DNA of 64,000 nt from CALODP01 sp942492055 (GCA_942492055.1 CALODP010000015.1:310001-374000), one strand, 5' to 3'. Positions 18,497 through 27,300 are shown, counted from the stretch's first letter. The notes: generated by a model not told the origin, from the sequence alone. Numbers and translations: made by a program.

Positions 18497-18910
18497 TTAA
18501 ACATTTTCAAGTGATTCGTCATTGAAATAGAGTGGGAGTAATTCTTTAAGTTTCATACTCTTTATTTCGTCTTTGTGATTAACCATAACTACATCCAGTT
18601 CCGGTCCGCCATGTTCCATTAATACTTGTCTGCATGCGCCACAAGGAGGGGTAAAATCTTTCATATCACTAGCTATAGCAACTGCATCGAATTCTCTTTC
18701 ACCTTCTAGTACCGCTTTGAAAACAGCTGTTCGTTCCGCGCAACATGTTAATCCGTAGGAAGCGTTTTCAATATTAGCACCTAAATAAATTGTTCCTGCC
18801 TTTGTTAATAAAGCAGCGCCAACATGAAATTTGGAATAGGGGGCGTAGGCTTTTGTTTTTGCTCTAACAGCTTCCCCACAAAGAGTTTTATATTTTTTTG
18901 TTAATTCCAT
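18497..18910 (-). CDS. cdd: Cytidine deaminase
   Basis: CDA deaminates cytidine and deoxycytidine to uridine forms. The 137-residue product has the zinc motifs CCAERTAVF (Cys-Ala-Glu proton shuttle) and PCGACRQVL, and the substrate-binding FHVGAALL and GANIENASYGLT segments, all typical of the small homotetrameric form. The ATG overlaps the end of the upstream glycosyltransferase gene by 10 nt. Confidence 0.96.
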   Translation of the reverse strand: MELTKKYKTLCGEAVRAKTKAYAPYSKFHVGAALLTKAGTIYLGANIENASYGLTCCAERTAVFKAVLEGEREFDAVAIASDMKDFTPPCGACRQVLMEHGGPELDVVMVNHKDEIKSMKLKELLPLYFNDESLENV

Positions 18911-19989
18911 TTTTTCCCTTTTGAAAAAGACCTAAAATAGTGAATTATCAAATGTATTTCGTAAGAAATTTGCAAAAATAACATTTCGAAAGTGGTGAAG
19001 CAATATCCGAATAATTTTTGATAAGTGCTTAATATTAATAGATCAACAAGTAGTTTTAAGAATAGCGGGAGTAAAAAAACATTATCAAAAATTCCCAGTA
19101 AAGCCGATGCGATTAAGAGAATATTTACACTATGCCAAAAGCCTAAGAATAATTTATGACGAAATAAATAATGATGCGATGTTGAAGTATGTCTACCTTT
19201 TTGTGCTAAATAATCTTCATACTTTTCTTTCGTATCTGAATAGACAAAAGCGGAAGGATGAGTAACCACACCAATCTTCATTTTGTTTTTAACCGCTTCT
19301 CTGATCAACAAATCATCATCACCGCTGTAGGTTTCCAATGTATTGGAATAGCCTCCTAATTGTTCGAATGCCTGCTTTGTAAATCCGAAACTTCTGGCGG
19401 CTGCCGAATAGGGGAAACGCTTTTTGGCCATTGAAAAGGTTAATATATGACTTCTAAGATTTTCAAAACACGCAATCTTGTTTACAATGTTTTTCTTTTG
19501 AATCAAAGGAGCAGCTCCGAATAACAGATCGAATCCCTTCAGAAAATTGGCTGAATAGCAAAAAAGCCAATATTCTTTTGGTAAACAATCAGCGTCGGTA
19601 ATCATAATATTTGGGAATTTAGCAAGCTTTATTCCTTCGGATAAAGCTCCTTTCTTGGCAGGGTAATCTTTTTTGTTAGCTTTAATTACATTAAAATTTT
19701 CCAGATCCTTTATTAATTCGATTGCCCTTTCGTAAGTATTGTCTTCGGAATTATCATCAACGATAATCACTTCATACTTTTCTATTGGAAAATCTTGTTT
19801 TCGTAAAGCACGAATTAACGAGGCTATTTTCTCTTCTTCGTTTTTGGCAGCTACAACAACCGATATTTTCACTTCATCATGTTCGGAATAATCATATGTT
19901 TTTATTTTTCCTAAGGCAGAATAGATTATAAAATTAGTGATGATTAACAAAAATGTAAGAAATAGTATTCCGGCAAGTAAAAAAAACAT
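18901..19989 (-). CDS. Membrane-anchored family 2 glycosyltransferase
   Basis: A 362-residue GT2 enzyme with an N-terminal helix (about 3-25), a GT-A domain starting ISVVVAAKNEEEKI, and IVDDNSEDNT plus a TDADCLP DxD motif. A GDDDLLIREA segment and a QKGRHTS motif resemble the acceptor-site and QxxRW regions of processive-type GT2s. C-terminal membrane helices span about residues 280-345. The product is unknown. It heads the nucleoside-salvage operon, an odd context, and its stop overlaps cdd. Lipid or cell-envelope glycosylation is an inference. Confidence 0.85.
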   Translation of the reverse strand: MFFLLAGILFLTFLLIITNFIIYSALGKIKTYDYSEHDEVKISVVVAAKNEEEKIASLIRALRKQDFPIEKYEVIIVDDNSEDNTYERAIELIKDLENFNVIKANKKDYPAKKGALSEGIKLAKFPNIMITDADCLPKEYWLFCYSANFLKGFDLLFGAAPLIQKKNIVNKIACFENLRSHILTFSMAKKRFPYSAAARSFGFTKQAFEQLGGYSNTLETYSGDDDLLIREAVKNKMKIGVVTHPSAFVYSDTKEKYEDYLAQKGRHTSTSHHYLFRHKLFLGFWHSVNILLIASALLGIFDNVFLLPLFLKLLVDLLILSTYQKLFGYCFTTFEMLFLQISYEIHLIIHYFRSFSKGKKWN

Positions 19990-20040
19990 TAAGCGGATTC
20001 CTGTTTATAAATGATTACAAAAGTGATAACAATAATATTA

Positions 20041-20086
20041 AAAAAAGAGAAAAAAAACGGGCACCAATAAGATTTATTGGGCCCGT
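20041..20086 (-). terminator. Rho-independent terminator of the floA operon
   Basis: Read on the minus strand, ACGGGC-CCAATAA pairs with TTATTGG-(T)-GCCCGT around a 3-nt loop and is followed by eight T, then a C and more T. This very strong intrinsic terminator lies just after the 176-residue gene stop and before the glycosyltransferase gene start. It separates the floA pair from the salvage operon. Confidence 0.9.
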
Positions 20087-20112
20087 CTGATTATTTTATC
20101 AATTATTATTTG

Positions 20113-20643
20113 CTATCTGCGAAGAGCTTTCGGTTTTCCGATTATCTCCGAAATTATTATATAATCTTGCAAACAATTCGGATCGGTAATACGCTCACGG
20201 ATAGAATTTATTCTTTGCAATTTATTATCGCAAGCTTTTCTTTGAATCTTCTTTTTTTTGAGCAATCGTTTTTTTTCTTCGATTTTTTTGAGATGATGCT
20301 TTTCTTTCTCCCTCTGCTGCTCATTTAATAGTAGACCTTTTTTGCTCTGCTTCTCCAATTCAGCCGACTTTTGCAAAGCCCTTTCGAAATACTCCTCAAC
20401 TTCGGATTTTTGTCGCGGAGGTTCGTGCAGAATAACCGGTCCTGCTTCTCTTTCAAATAAATCTTCCAAAGAAGGCTTTCTCGGTCTTTCTACTTTGCCA
20501 GGTCTTTGTGGCTGTGGTTTCTTCTTCTCTTCTTCCGGCTTTTTCTTTAACGCCGAAGCAATGAAGCTAATAATAATTATTATCGGAACAATATAGTCCG
20601 CTATGCTATCCATTATCTTTCTCGTCGTTTGATTTTTGGTCAT
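20113..20643 (-). CDS. Small membrane-anchored charged coiled-coil protein
   Basis: I do not recognise this 176-residue protein. One hydrophobic helix near the N-terminus (YIVPIIIIISFIASAL, about residues 18-33) is followed by a Lys/Glu/Pro-rich linker and a long charged, Lys-rich probable coiled coil (about residues 85-140). The N-terminus overlaps the floA end by 38 nt if the first ATG is used. A Met 10 codons in (near 20613) is an equally good start and reduces the overlap to about 8 nt. Co-transcription with flotillin suggests a membrane-scaffold partner, but this is inference. Confidence 0.65.
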   Translation of the reverse strand: MTKNQTTRKIMDSIADYIVPIIIIISFIASALKKKPEEEKKKPQPQRPGKVERPRKPSLEDLFEREAGPVILHEPPRQKSEVEEYFERALQKSAELEKQSKKGLLLNEQQREKEKHHLKKIEEKKRLLKKKKIQRKACDNKLQRINSIRERITDPNCLQDYIIISEIIGKPKALRR

Positions 20644-21607
20644 CCGGTTTTGCTATTGTATTTCTCATATCCGTATCTGCCTGGATATTTCTTAGATTAT
20701 AATAATCCATAACACCAAGATTACCGTTTCTGAAAGCTTCCGCAATTGCTTTAGGTATTTCTGCTTCGGCTTCAACAACTTTTGCTCTCATTTTGGCAAC
20801 TTCAGCAACCATTTCTTGCTCTACCGCAACAGCTGCTGCTCTTCTTTCTTCGGCTTTTGCTCTCGCAACTTTAAGATCCGCTTCCGCCTGATCTGTCTGT
20901 AAGATAGCACCAATATTTGTTCCTACATCTACGTCAGCAATATCAATTGAAAGAATTTCAAATGCGGTTCCTGCATCAAGCCCTTTTGCCAAAACAACTT
21001 TGGAAATACTATCAGGATTTTCCAATACCGCTTTATGAGTACTACTTGAACCGATTGTAGATACAATACCTTCTCCAACTCTCGCAAGGATTGTTGCTTC
21101 AGTAGCGCCACCGACTAATCTTTCCAAATTAGCTCTAACCGTAATTCTTGCTACTGCTTTTAATTGTATACCATCTTTTGCGACTGCTGCAACCATTGGG
21201 GTCTCGATTACGTTAGGAAGAACTGACATCTTTACAGCTTCCAAAACATCTCTACCTGCCAAATCAATAGCTGCGGCCTTTTCGAATGATAATTCGAGAT
21301 TTGCTTTACTAGCCGAAATAAGAGCTTGAATAACTTTAATTACATTACCACCGGCAAGATAATGAGCCTCTAACATCCCAATGTTTAAATCCAAACCAGC
21401 TTTTGTAGCTGTAATTTGCGATTTAACAATAATGAAAGGGGATACCTTTCGAAGACGCATTCCCACCAAATCTTTGAATATTTTTAACTTAACACCGGAA
21501 AAATAGGCTGTAATAAAAAGCCCGACCGGAACGAAATAAGTGAAGAGGATCAGTAAAAATACAATACCTACAATTACTACAATTGATAAGCCTGTAAATG
21601 CTTCCAT
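20606..21607 (-). CDS. floA: Flotillin-like protein FloA
   Basis: FloA forms membrane assemblies at functional membrane microdomains. The 333-residue protein has an N-terminal hydrophobic hairpin (GLSIVVIVGIVFLLILFTYFV), then the conserved FKDLVGMRLRKVSP segment, a PHB/SPFH-like region with LARVGEGIVSTIGSS, and an Ala/Glu-rich coiled coil (AEADLKVARAKAEERRAAAV) near the C-terminus. This matches the UPF0365/YqfA family in length and order. It is first in a two-gene minus-strand operon. Confidence 0.95.
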   Translation of the reverse strand: MEAFTGLSIVVIVGIVFLLILFTYFVPVGLFITAYFSGVKLKIFKDLVGMRLRKVSPFIIVKSQITATKAGLDLNIGMLEAHYLAGGNVIKVIQALISASKANLELSFEKAAAIDLAGRDVLEAVKMSVLPNVIETPMVAAVAKDGIQLKAVARITVRANLERLVGGATEATILARVGEGIVSTIGSSSTHKAVLENPDSISKVVLAKGLDAGTAFEILSIDIADVDVGTNIGAILQTDQAEADLKVARAKAEERRAAAVAVEQEMVAEVAKMRAKVVEAEAEIPKAIAEAFRNGNLGVMDYYNLRNIQADTDMRNTIAKPDDQKSNDEKDNG

Positions 21608-21919
21608 AGTATCTCCATTAGTTATTAGATGTATTTAACTTCATTAAAGGTAGGGAATAAAAGAATTTTCCACAATGGAATATTTATTTATTTTAATTGT
21701 ATGATGATTTTTTATCTAAGAATTTTACATAAATATATTTCAAATAATAGCATAATCAACGATTATACATATTTCGAATAATCCGAGAATTATAAGAGAC
21801 ATTCTAACATAAGCTAATATTCCGAAAAAGAGTTCTTTTTGCTTTGTAATATTAGGATAGAATTGTTTATTTGAATTGTTAGTTCACGTCAGTCTAGTTT
21901 TCAGGAGAAAGATAGAGAG
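21608..21919. other. Divergent intergenic region, floA / glycosyltransferase
   Basis: This AT-rich 312-nt gap separates oppositely directed genes and must hold promoters for both. I see no clear hairpin, repeat or coding ORF. The polysaccharide locus begins on its right side. Confidence 0.5.
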
Positions 21920-23122
21920 TTGGAAAGGAAAAGAATAATAAAAATTGGAATAGTTACTCCTGATTTTGGAATAAATGGTGGTGTACAAACTCTGACATCT
22001 ATGTTTTATGCAATAATTTCAAAGGATAAGACCTATGTTCCTGAAATTATTTCCATTGCTACTCAAAGAGAGGATAAAATTAACAAGCAATTGCTAAAAC
22101 CGGCAACATTGGTTAGAAGCGAGAGATATGTTCGTGATTTTCGCGACGGAATTTCTTTTACACACTGGGCTACATCTTTTTCCGATATTGAAATCTGCAG
22201 ATACTTTTCTGATAGAAAGCTAAATAGTTATTTAAAAAGATTCGACCTTATTTTGGTAATATCTTCAACACCGGTCTTAGCAAACATTGCGTTAAAATGT
22301 GGTCTCTCTGTTATTTTGCAAGTTGCTACAACTACAGAAATCGAAAGAAGAGATATTGCGGCGCATCACGGAATGAGTCTAAAAGCGTTAATGACAAAAA
22401 TTGTTTCAAAACTTGATTATTACGTTTTAAAAAACGTTTCTACTGTATTAGTAGAAAACAACAGAATGTATCAATTATCAATGAAGTTAAATCCGAATAC
22501 CCAATTAATGATTCCAGGAATTGATAACAATATTTTTGTAAATAAAAGAGGATATAATAAAAACGGTTATCTATTAACAGTAGGAAGACTCACTGATGAA
22601 AGAAAGAATTTGGAAATGCTTCTGAAGGCATATGCATTATTCAAAGAAGAGAGGAGTGACAAATATCCGCGCTTGGTTCTTGCCGGTAGTGAAATTCCAC
22701 ATGAAAGGATAAAGGAAAAAGCTCATACGTTAGGAATAGAAAAGGATATAGAAATAATAGAAAAACCCTCAACCGAAAAATTAGTTGAAATTTATTCGAA
22801 TGCTTCAATCTTTATTCTCACTTCAAAAGAAGAAGGATTAGGATTAGTAATTCTCGAAGCAATGGCGTGCGGACTACCTGTAATAGCTACAAAATGTGGA
22901 GGCCCGGAAATGTTAATCAATGAAGGAGAGAACGGATATCTTTTAAATTCTTTTTCCGAAGAAAAATTATCAATAAAGATAGATACCTTATGGAAAGATT
23001 GCCAAAAGAGGTTGAAAATTAGTAAAACTAATATTAAAAAAGTAGATCAACATTTTAACAAAGAGCGTACTGAGAAAGAGATCTTCGAGATACTAGAAAG
23101 AGAAATTATTGAGAAGAAATAA
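21920..23122 (+). CDS. Family 4 glycosyltransferase
   Basis: A 400-residue GT-B enzyme. The N-terminal half has the GINGGVQT motif (like GGxxR/GGAE loops of GT4). The C-terminal half has LLTVGRLTDERKNLEMLLKAY, the EX7E-type donor site TSKEEGLGLVILEAMACGLPVIA, and CGGPEMLINEGENG. It probably transfers a sugar to a lipid-linked oligosaccharide at the cytoplasmic face. The start is TTG at 21920 with AGGAGA about 11 bases upstream. It opens the surface-polysaccharide locus but is separated from wbpA by 550 nt of non-coding DNA. Confidence 0.9.
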   Translation: MERKRIIKIGIVTPDFGINGGVQTLTSMFYAIISKDKTYVPEIISIATQREDKINKQLLKPATLVRSERYVRDFRDGISFTHWATSFSDIEICRYFSDRKLNSYLKRFDLILVISSTPVLANIALKCGLSVILQVATTTEIERRDIAAHHGMSLKALMTKIVSKLDYYVLKNVSTVLVENNRMYQLSMKLNPNTQLMIPGIDNNIFVNKRGYNKNGYLLTVGRLTDERKNLEMLLKAYALFKEERSDKYPRLVLAGSEIPHERIKEKAHTLGIEKDIEIIEKPSTEKLVEIYSNASIFILTSKEEGLGLVILEAMACGLPVIATKCGGPEMLINEGENGYLLNSFSEEKLSIKIDTLWKDCQKRLKISKTNIKKVDQHFNKERTEKEIFEILEREIIEKK

Positions 23123-23210
23123 CAATTCAAAATAGTAGCTTTTATTAGCAAAATACCTTATTTTATCTTCGAGGGAAAGAGAAAGAGTGTTATTATCTTA
23201 GAGTGTTTTC

Positions 23211-23226
23211 AAGGCTATATAGCCTT
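23211..23226 (+). terminator. Perfect 16-bp palindrome, possible terminator of the GT4 gene
   Basis: AAGGCTATATAGCCTT is a perfect palindrome 88 nt after the glycosyltransferase stop, followed by ATTATTG. It may act as a short terminator stem or as an operator. The same AAGGCTAT/ATAGCCTT arms recur in the hairpin at 28649-28691. Confidence 0.4.
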
Positions 23227-23553
23227 ATTATTGATCCAACTATTAAGTTTTGTCTACAAATACTATCGTATTGATTATATTAGAAATTTCTCCTCTGTAA
23301 ATGAATTCGGCGAAAGGGCAAATTTAATTATGCGCCGGAACACATTAATGCTAAACAAAAACTATTATATTTGTAAATTACTTCTTTACATGAGCTGTTG
23401 CCATTATGTAAAAGAGGATTTTCTATTATTTTTAACAGCTTTTTATGAAATATTAGAAACTTATTAAATTTTTTACTATTATTAAAATTCGTTTTTTTGA
23501 GGGCATAATATAGTATGTCTTTACATGAAAATGCAAAATAGCAAACGAAATTT

Positions 23554-23640
23554 ACCTCCCTTATACTTCAGGGGTCTAATAATACTTTTAGATTATTGAG
23601 CGTGACCGTCCGAAAGGATGTGACTCACTTGGCGAAGCTC
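23554..23640 (+). ncRNA. Candidate structured RNA leader upstream of wbpA
   Basis: A GC-richer island in very AT-rich DNA ends 32 nt before the wbpA ATG. Visible pairings are ACCUC/GGGGU (23554-23558 with 23571-23575), UAAUAAU/AUUAUUG, and GAGC/GCUC (23598-23601 with 23637-23640). That last helix encloses GUGA/UCAC (23602-23605 with 23625-23628) and a GUCC-GAAA-GGAU tetraloop hairpin at 23608-23619. GGUC (23573-23576) could instead pair with GACC (23604-23607), which would compete with the GUGA helix. It matches no riboswitch consensus I know; no function is assigned. Confidence 0.35.
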
Positions 23641-23672
23641 TATTCAAATTAAAAAAAACATCGGGTAAAAAA

Positions 23673-25013
23673 ATGGAAATAATTCAAAAAACCAAATCAA
23701 AAGAAATTAAAATTGGTATTGTAGGTCTGGGATATGTTGGTCTTCCTTTGGGACTGGAATTTTGTGAAAAAAAAATAAATGTTCTAGGGTTTGATCTGGA
23801 CCAAAGAAAGATTAATTCTTTGGAAAAAGGAGAAACCTATATAAAACATATTCCCAGTGAACGAATCGGAAAAGCTGTTAATGAAGGATATTTGAAAGCA
23901 ACCTCCGATTTTTCCAGACTTCCTGAAGTTGACGCTATTCTTATTTGTGTCCCAACTCCTTTGGATGAGCATAGAGAACCGGATATGTCATATGTTGTAG
24001 ATACAACCAAAACAGTTGCCAAATATTTAAGAAAAGGGCAATTAGTAACTCTTGAATCTACAACTTATCCAGGAACTACCAATGAATTGATGTTACCTTT
24101 GTTTGAAAATGCCCCGATCGATCAAGGAATTAGTGACAAGAAACTTGTTGTCGGAGAAGATTTTTATTTGGCATACTCTCCTGAAAGAGAAGATCCTAAT
24201 AATCCAAATTTCTCTACTGCTACAATTCCAAAAGTAATTGGTGGAGTTACTGATAATTGTCTAAAAGTTGCTCAAGAAATATATAATCAAATTATTGTAA
24301 AGACAGTTCCGGTTAGCTCAACTCAAGCAGCCGAAGCTACAAAACTATTGGAAAATATTTATCGTTCTGTCAACATTGCGTTGGTAAATGAATTGAAAAT
24401 GGTTTTCGATAGAATGGGAATAGATGTTTGGGAAGTTATTAATGCCGCTAAAACAAAACCTTTCGGGTATAACGCATTTTATCCGGGGCCAGGATTAGGC
24501 GGACATTGTATTCCTATTGATCCTTTCTATTTGACATGGAAAGCACATGAATATGAGATCGGAACTAAGTTTATTGAATTGGCCGGTGAAGTTAATACTA
24601 TGCAACCTTTCTATGTTGTGACCAGAGCACTTGAAGTTATGAACCTTCACAAAAAAGCTCTCAATGGTTCTAAAGTACTCATTCTCGGAGCAGCTTATAA
24701 GAAAAATGTAGATGATATGAGAGAATCTCCTTCTCTTAAATTGATTGAAATTTTCCGTAATAAAGGTGCTGAAGTGGATTATAATGATCCATATGTTCCG
24801 AAACTTCCCGCTACAAGAAAATACCAATATGATATGACATCAATTGAATTGACTGCCGAAAATCTTGCTAAATATGATTTGGTATTATTATCGACTGATC
24901 ATGATGATTATGATTACCAATTTATTTATGAAAATTCGAATTTGATTATAGATACAAGAAACGCTTTTGAAAAGAGTCTCGGAAAGCGAAATCTGAAATT
25001 GTTCAAAGCATAA
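23673..25013 (+). CDS. wbpA: UDP-N-acetylglucosamine 6-dehydrogenase (WbpA-like)
   Basis: This 446-residue NAD-dependent nucleotide-sugar dehydrogenase oxidises C6 of UDP-GlcNAc to the uronic acid. The Rossmann motif IGIVGLGYVGLPLG is at about residues 13-26. The catalytic Cys is at about residue 279 in GLGGHCIPIDPFYLTWKA; this IDPFYLTWKA ending is characteristic of the WbpA/TviB branch. KKNVDDMRESP marks the C-terminal UDP-binding domain. The next three genes (WbpE-, WbpB- and WbpD-like) complete the pathway to UDP-2,3-diacetamido-2,3-dideoxyglucuronate, which supports this substrate over UDP-glucose. Confidence 0.88.
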   Translation: MEIIQKTKSKEIKIGIVGLGYVGLPLGLEFCEKKINVLGFDLDQRKINSLEKGETYIKHIPSERIGKAVNEGYLKATSDFSRLPEVDAILICVPTPLDEHREPDMSYVVDTTKTVAKYLRKGQLVTLESTTYPGTTNELMLPLFENAPIDQGISDKKLVVGEDFYLAYSPEREDPNNPNFSTATIPKVIGGVTDNCLKVAQEIYNQIIVKTVPVSSTQAAEATKLLENIYRSVNIALVNELKMVFDRMGIDVWEVINAAKTKPFGYNAFYPGPGLGGHCIPIDPFYLTWKAHEYEIGTKFIELAGEVNTMQPFYVVTRALEVMNLHKKALNGSKVLILGAAYKKNVDDMRESPSLKLIEIFRNKGAEVDYNDPYVPKLPATRKYQYDMTSIELTAENLAKYDLVLLSTDHDDYDYQFIYENSNLIIDTRNAFEKSLGKRNLKLFKA

Positions 25014-25071
25014 TTTGATTTTTGAAATCTAACTATTAAAATAATAATAAAAATATATTTCTGAGGGTAAA

Positions 25072-26238
25072 ATGCAAGTACCTCTATTAGACCTAAAAGC
25101 TCAATATAAAGAATTGAAAGAAGAATTAGATTCTTCTATTATAAAAACCGCGGAATCTCAATATTTTATATTAGGACCGGAAGTCGCGAAGTTCGAGACT
25201 GAAGTTAGTGAATTTTTAAAAGCTAAATATGCCGTCGGAGTTTCCTCAGGAACCGATGCCTTACTTCTTGCACTTATGGCTTTGGATATTAAAGCAGGCG
25301 ATGAAATAATTGTCCCTACTTATTCGTTCTTCGCCACAGCAGGAGTTGTAGCGAGACTAAACGCTATTCCTGTATTTGTGGATATAGATCCGATAACTTT
25401 CAATATTGATCCTGCGAAAATAGAAGAAAAGATAACCGAAAAAACAAAAGCGATTATTCCGGTTCATCTTTATGGTCAGAGTGCCGATATGGAACCTATC
25501 ATGGAAATCGCTAAGAAACATGATCTGAAAGTCGTTGAAGACGGAGCACAAGCTATTTCAGTACAATATAAAGATGGTAGATGTGTCGGTACAATAGGGG
25601 ATGTAGGTTGTTATTCATTCTTCCCTAGCAAAAACCTTGGTTGTTTCGGAGACGGAGGATTAACCGTTTCTATGGATGAAGAAATTGCCGATATGTTAAA
25701 GGTAAAAAGAGTTCACGGAGGAAGACCTAAATATTATCATAGTATGATCGGTGGTAATTTCAGATTAGACGCTATTCAAGCTGGTGTATTAAGTGTAAAA
25801 ATACCTCATCTTAATGCATGGTCACAGAAAAGAAGAGCAAATGCAAAACTATATACAAAACTCTTTATCGAAGCAGGCCTAGCTCAGGAAGAAGGTAGAT
25901 TAGAATTCGATAGCGAAAACAAAGTATTATTACCTAAAGCTGTTTACAAAGAAACCGGACATCAAAACTATCATATTTATAATCAGTATGTGATTAGAGT
26001 TGATAAAAGAGATGAACTGTTAGCAGTTCTGAGAGAAAATAAAATCGGATGCGAAATTTACTATCCTGTTCCATTCCACAAACAAGAGTGCTTTAAAGAT
26101 TTGCCTTGTAGTAAAGATGCTTATCCAAATGCCGATTTTGCTGCCCAGCATTCTTTAGCTATTCCGATATATCCGGAACTAAGTAAAGAACAAATTAGTT
26201 ACGTAGTAAATACTATTGCGGAATTTCTAAATAAATAA
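25072..26238 (+). CDS. wbpE: DegT/DnrJ-family aminotransferase (WbpE-like)
   Basis: This PLP-dependent sugar aminotransferase of 388 residues would use glutamate to aminate C3 of the 3-keto uronic acid. Family motifs are VGVSSGTDALLLALMA (phosphate-binding), VVEDGAQAI, the PLP lysine in YSFFPSKNLGCFGDGG (Lys at about residue 187), and HGGRPKYYHSMIGGNFRLDAIQAG. Its position between WbpA- and WbpB-like genes points to the C3 transaminase of diacetamido-uronic acid synthesis. A hairpin lies between it and the next gene. Confidence 0.88.
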   Translation: MQVPLLDLKAQYKELKEELDSSIIKTAESQYFILGPEVAKFETEVSEFLKAKYAVGVSSGTDALLLALMALDIKAGDEIIVPTYSFFATAGVVARLNAIPVFVDIDPITFNIDPAKIEEKITEKTKAIIPVHLYGQSADMEPIMEIAKKHDLKVVEDGAQAISVQYKDGRCVGTIGDVGCYSFFPSKNLGCFGDGGLTVSMDEEIADMLKVKRVHGGRPKYYHSMIGGNFRLDAIQAGVLSVKIPHLNAWSQKRRANAKLYTKLFIEAGLAQEEGRLEFDSENKVLLPKAVYKETGHQNYHIYNQYVIRVDKRDELLAVLRENKIGCEIYYPVPFHKQECFKDLPCSKDAYPNADFAAQHSLAIPIYPELSKEQISYVVNTIAEFLNK

Positions 26239-26250
26239 TATTTCATCAGC

Positions 26251-26291
26251 TAGGCCAATTGAAGCATAGAAGTGGATTGGCCTATTTGCTT
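26251..26291 (+). terminator. Intercistronic hairpin between wbpE and wbpB
   Basis: A perfect 9-bp inverted repeat TAGGCCAAT/ATTGGCCTA with a 16-nt loop is followed by TTTGCTT. It starts 12 nt after the wbpE stop and may partly terminate or stabilise the operon transcript. The T tract is weak. Confidence 0.45.
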
Positions 26292-26307
26292 GATTTGAGG
26301 GAAATAT

Positions 26308-27297
26308 ATGAATTTTGAAAAAATAAAGGTTGCGATAATTGGTGCCGGAAGATGGGGATTTAATCATGTAAGAACGGCCAATACTTTATTAAGTAGTGAG
26401 CAAATTGTTGTTTGTGATAGTAATCCTGATTGCAAAGAGAAGATTTCAGAACTAAATAACGAAATTGCAATTGTTTCCGATATTGCGGATGTTCTGAATG
26501 ATAGCAGTATTAATGCCGTTATTATTGCTACTCCTGCCGAAACTCATTATGAAGTAGCAAAGGAATGCATCAAAGCAGGTAAAAATTTATTGGTAGAAAA
26601 ACCTATAACCCTCTTTACCGAAGATGCCGAACATCTAGAAAGAATGGCAAAAGAAGCTAATGTAAAAATCATGGTCGGGCATGTTCTTTTGTATCACCCT
26701 GCTGTCTTAAAAATGAAATCCGAAATTGAGTCCGGAAAGATCGGTAAGATTCAATATGTCTACAGTAACAGATTGAATCTGGGCGCTATAAGAAGTGAAG
26801 AGAATATTCTATGGAGTTTTGCTCCTCATGATATTTCATTGGTGCAATATTTAACTGAAGCTGATCCTATAAAGATTTACGCTTGCGGTGGGAAGTTTAT
26901 CCAGCCGGATATCGAGGATACTACTCTTACATATTTGGAATATCCGAATAACGTACGTTCACATATTTATGTGAGTTGGTTACATCCTTTTAAGGAACAA
27001 AGATTAGTTGTTACCGGAACTGACGGAATGTTCGTTTTTGAAGATAGTTTGAAAACGGAAAAACTGAAATTTTTCAAGAAAGGATTCAAAAATAATAACG
27101 GAACTCTGGAAAAATTTGACGCTGACTATGAAGTAGTTGAATTTGAGAATAGAATGCCATTAGCGGAAGAACAGAAGCATTATTATTCTTCAATAATAAA
27201 TAATACTCAGCCTAGAACCGACGGAAAACACGCTGTTGGTGTTCTTAGAATTCTTGAAGAAGCAACTAAATCCATTAAGGAAAAAGAGGGTAAATAA
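26308..27297 (+). CDS. wbpB: Gfo/Idh/MocA oxidoreductase (WbpB-like 3-dehydrogenase)
   Basis: This 329-residue NAD-dependent oxidoreductase would oxidise C3 of UDP-GlcNAcA before transamination. The Rossmann motif VAIIGAGRWGFNHVR is at about residues 8-22. The conserved VEKPITLF motif (EKP lysine) and GHVLLYHPAV, plus the WSFAPHDISL segment with the catalytic His, are present. Its place between the WbpE- and WbpD-like genes supports the WbpB assignment. The stop lies 3 nt before the acetyltransferase start. Confidence 0.88.
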   Translation: MNFEKIKVAIIGAGRWGFNHVRTANTLLSSEQIVVCDSNPDCKEKISELNNEIAIVSDIADVLNDSSINAVIIATPAETHYEVAKECIKAGKNLLVEKPITLFTEDAEHLERMAKEANVKIMVGHVLLYHPAVLKMKSEIESGKIGKIQYVYSNRLNLGAIRSEENILWSFAPHDISLVQYLTEADPIKIYACGGKFIQPDIEDTTLTYLEYPNNVRSHIYVSWLHPFKEQRLVVTGTDGMFVFEDSLKTEKLKFFKKGFKNNNGTLEKFDADYEVVEFENRMPLAEEQKHYYSSIINNTQPRTDGKHAVGVLRILEEATKSIKEKEGK

Positions 27298-27300
27298 AAA

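Larger units (their letters stand above)
23123..23672 (+). other. Long AT-rich intergenic region ahead of wbpA
   Basis: This 550-nt gap holds a perfect palindrome at 23211-23226 and a compact GC-richer structured element at 23554-23640. A 78-codon open frame at 23231-23467 has biased, Tyr/Leu-rich composition and no ribosome-binding site, and is not considered a gene. Confidence 0.6.

Noticed and set aside
23231..23467. 78-codon open frame between the GT4 gene and wbpA
   Set aside because: No ribosome-binding site, biased Tyr/Leu/Lys composition typical of AT-rich non-coding DNA, and no recognisable domain.
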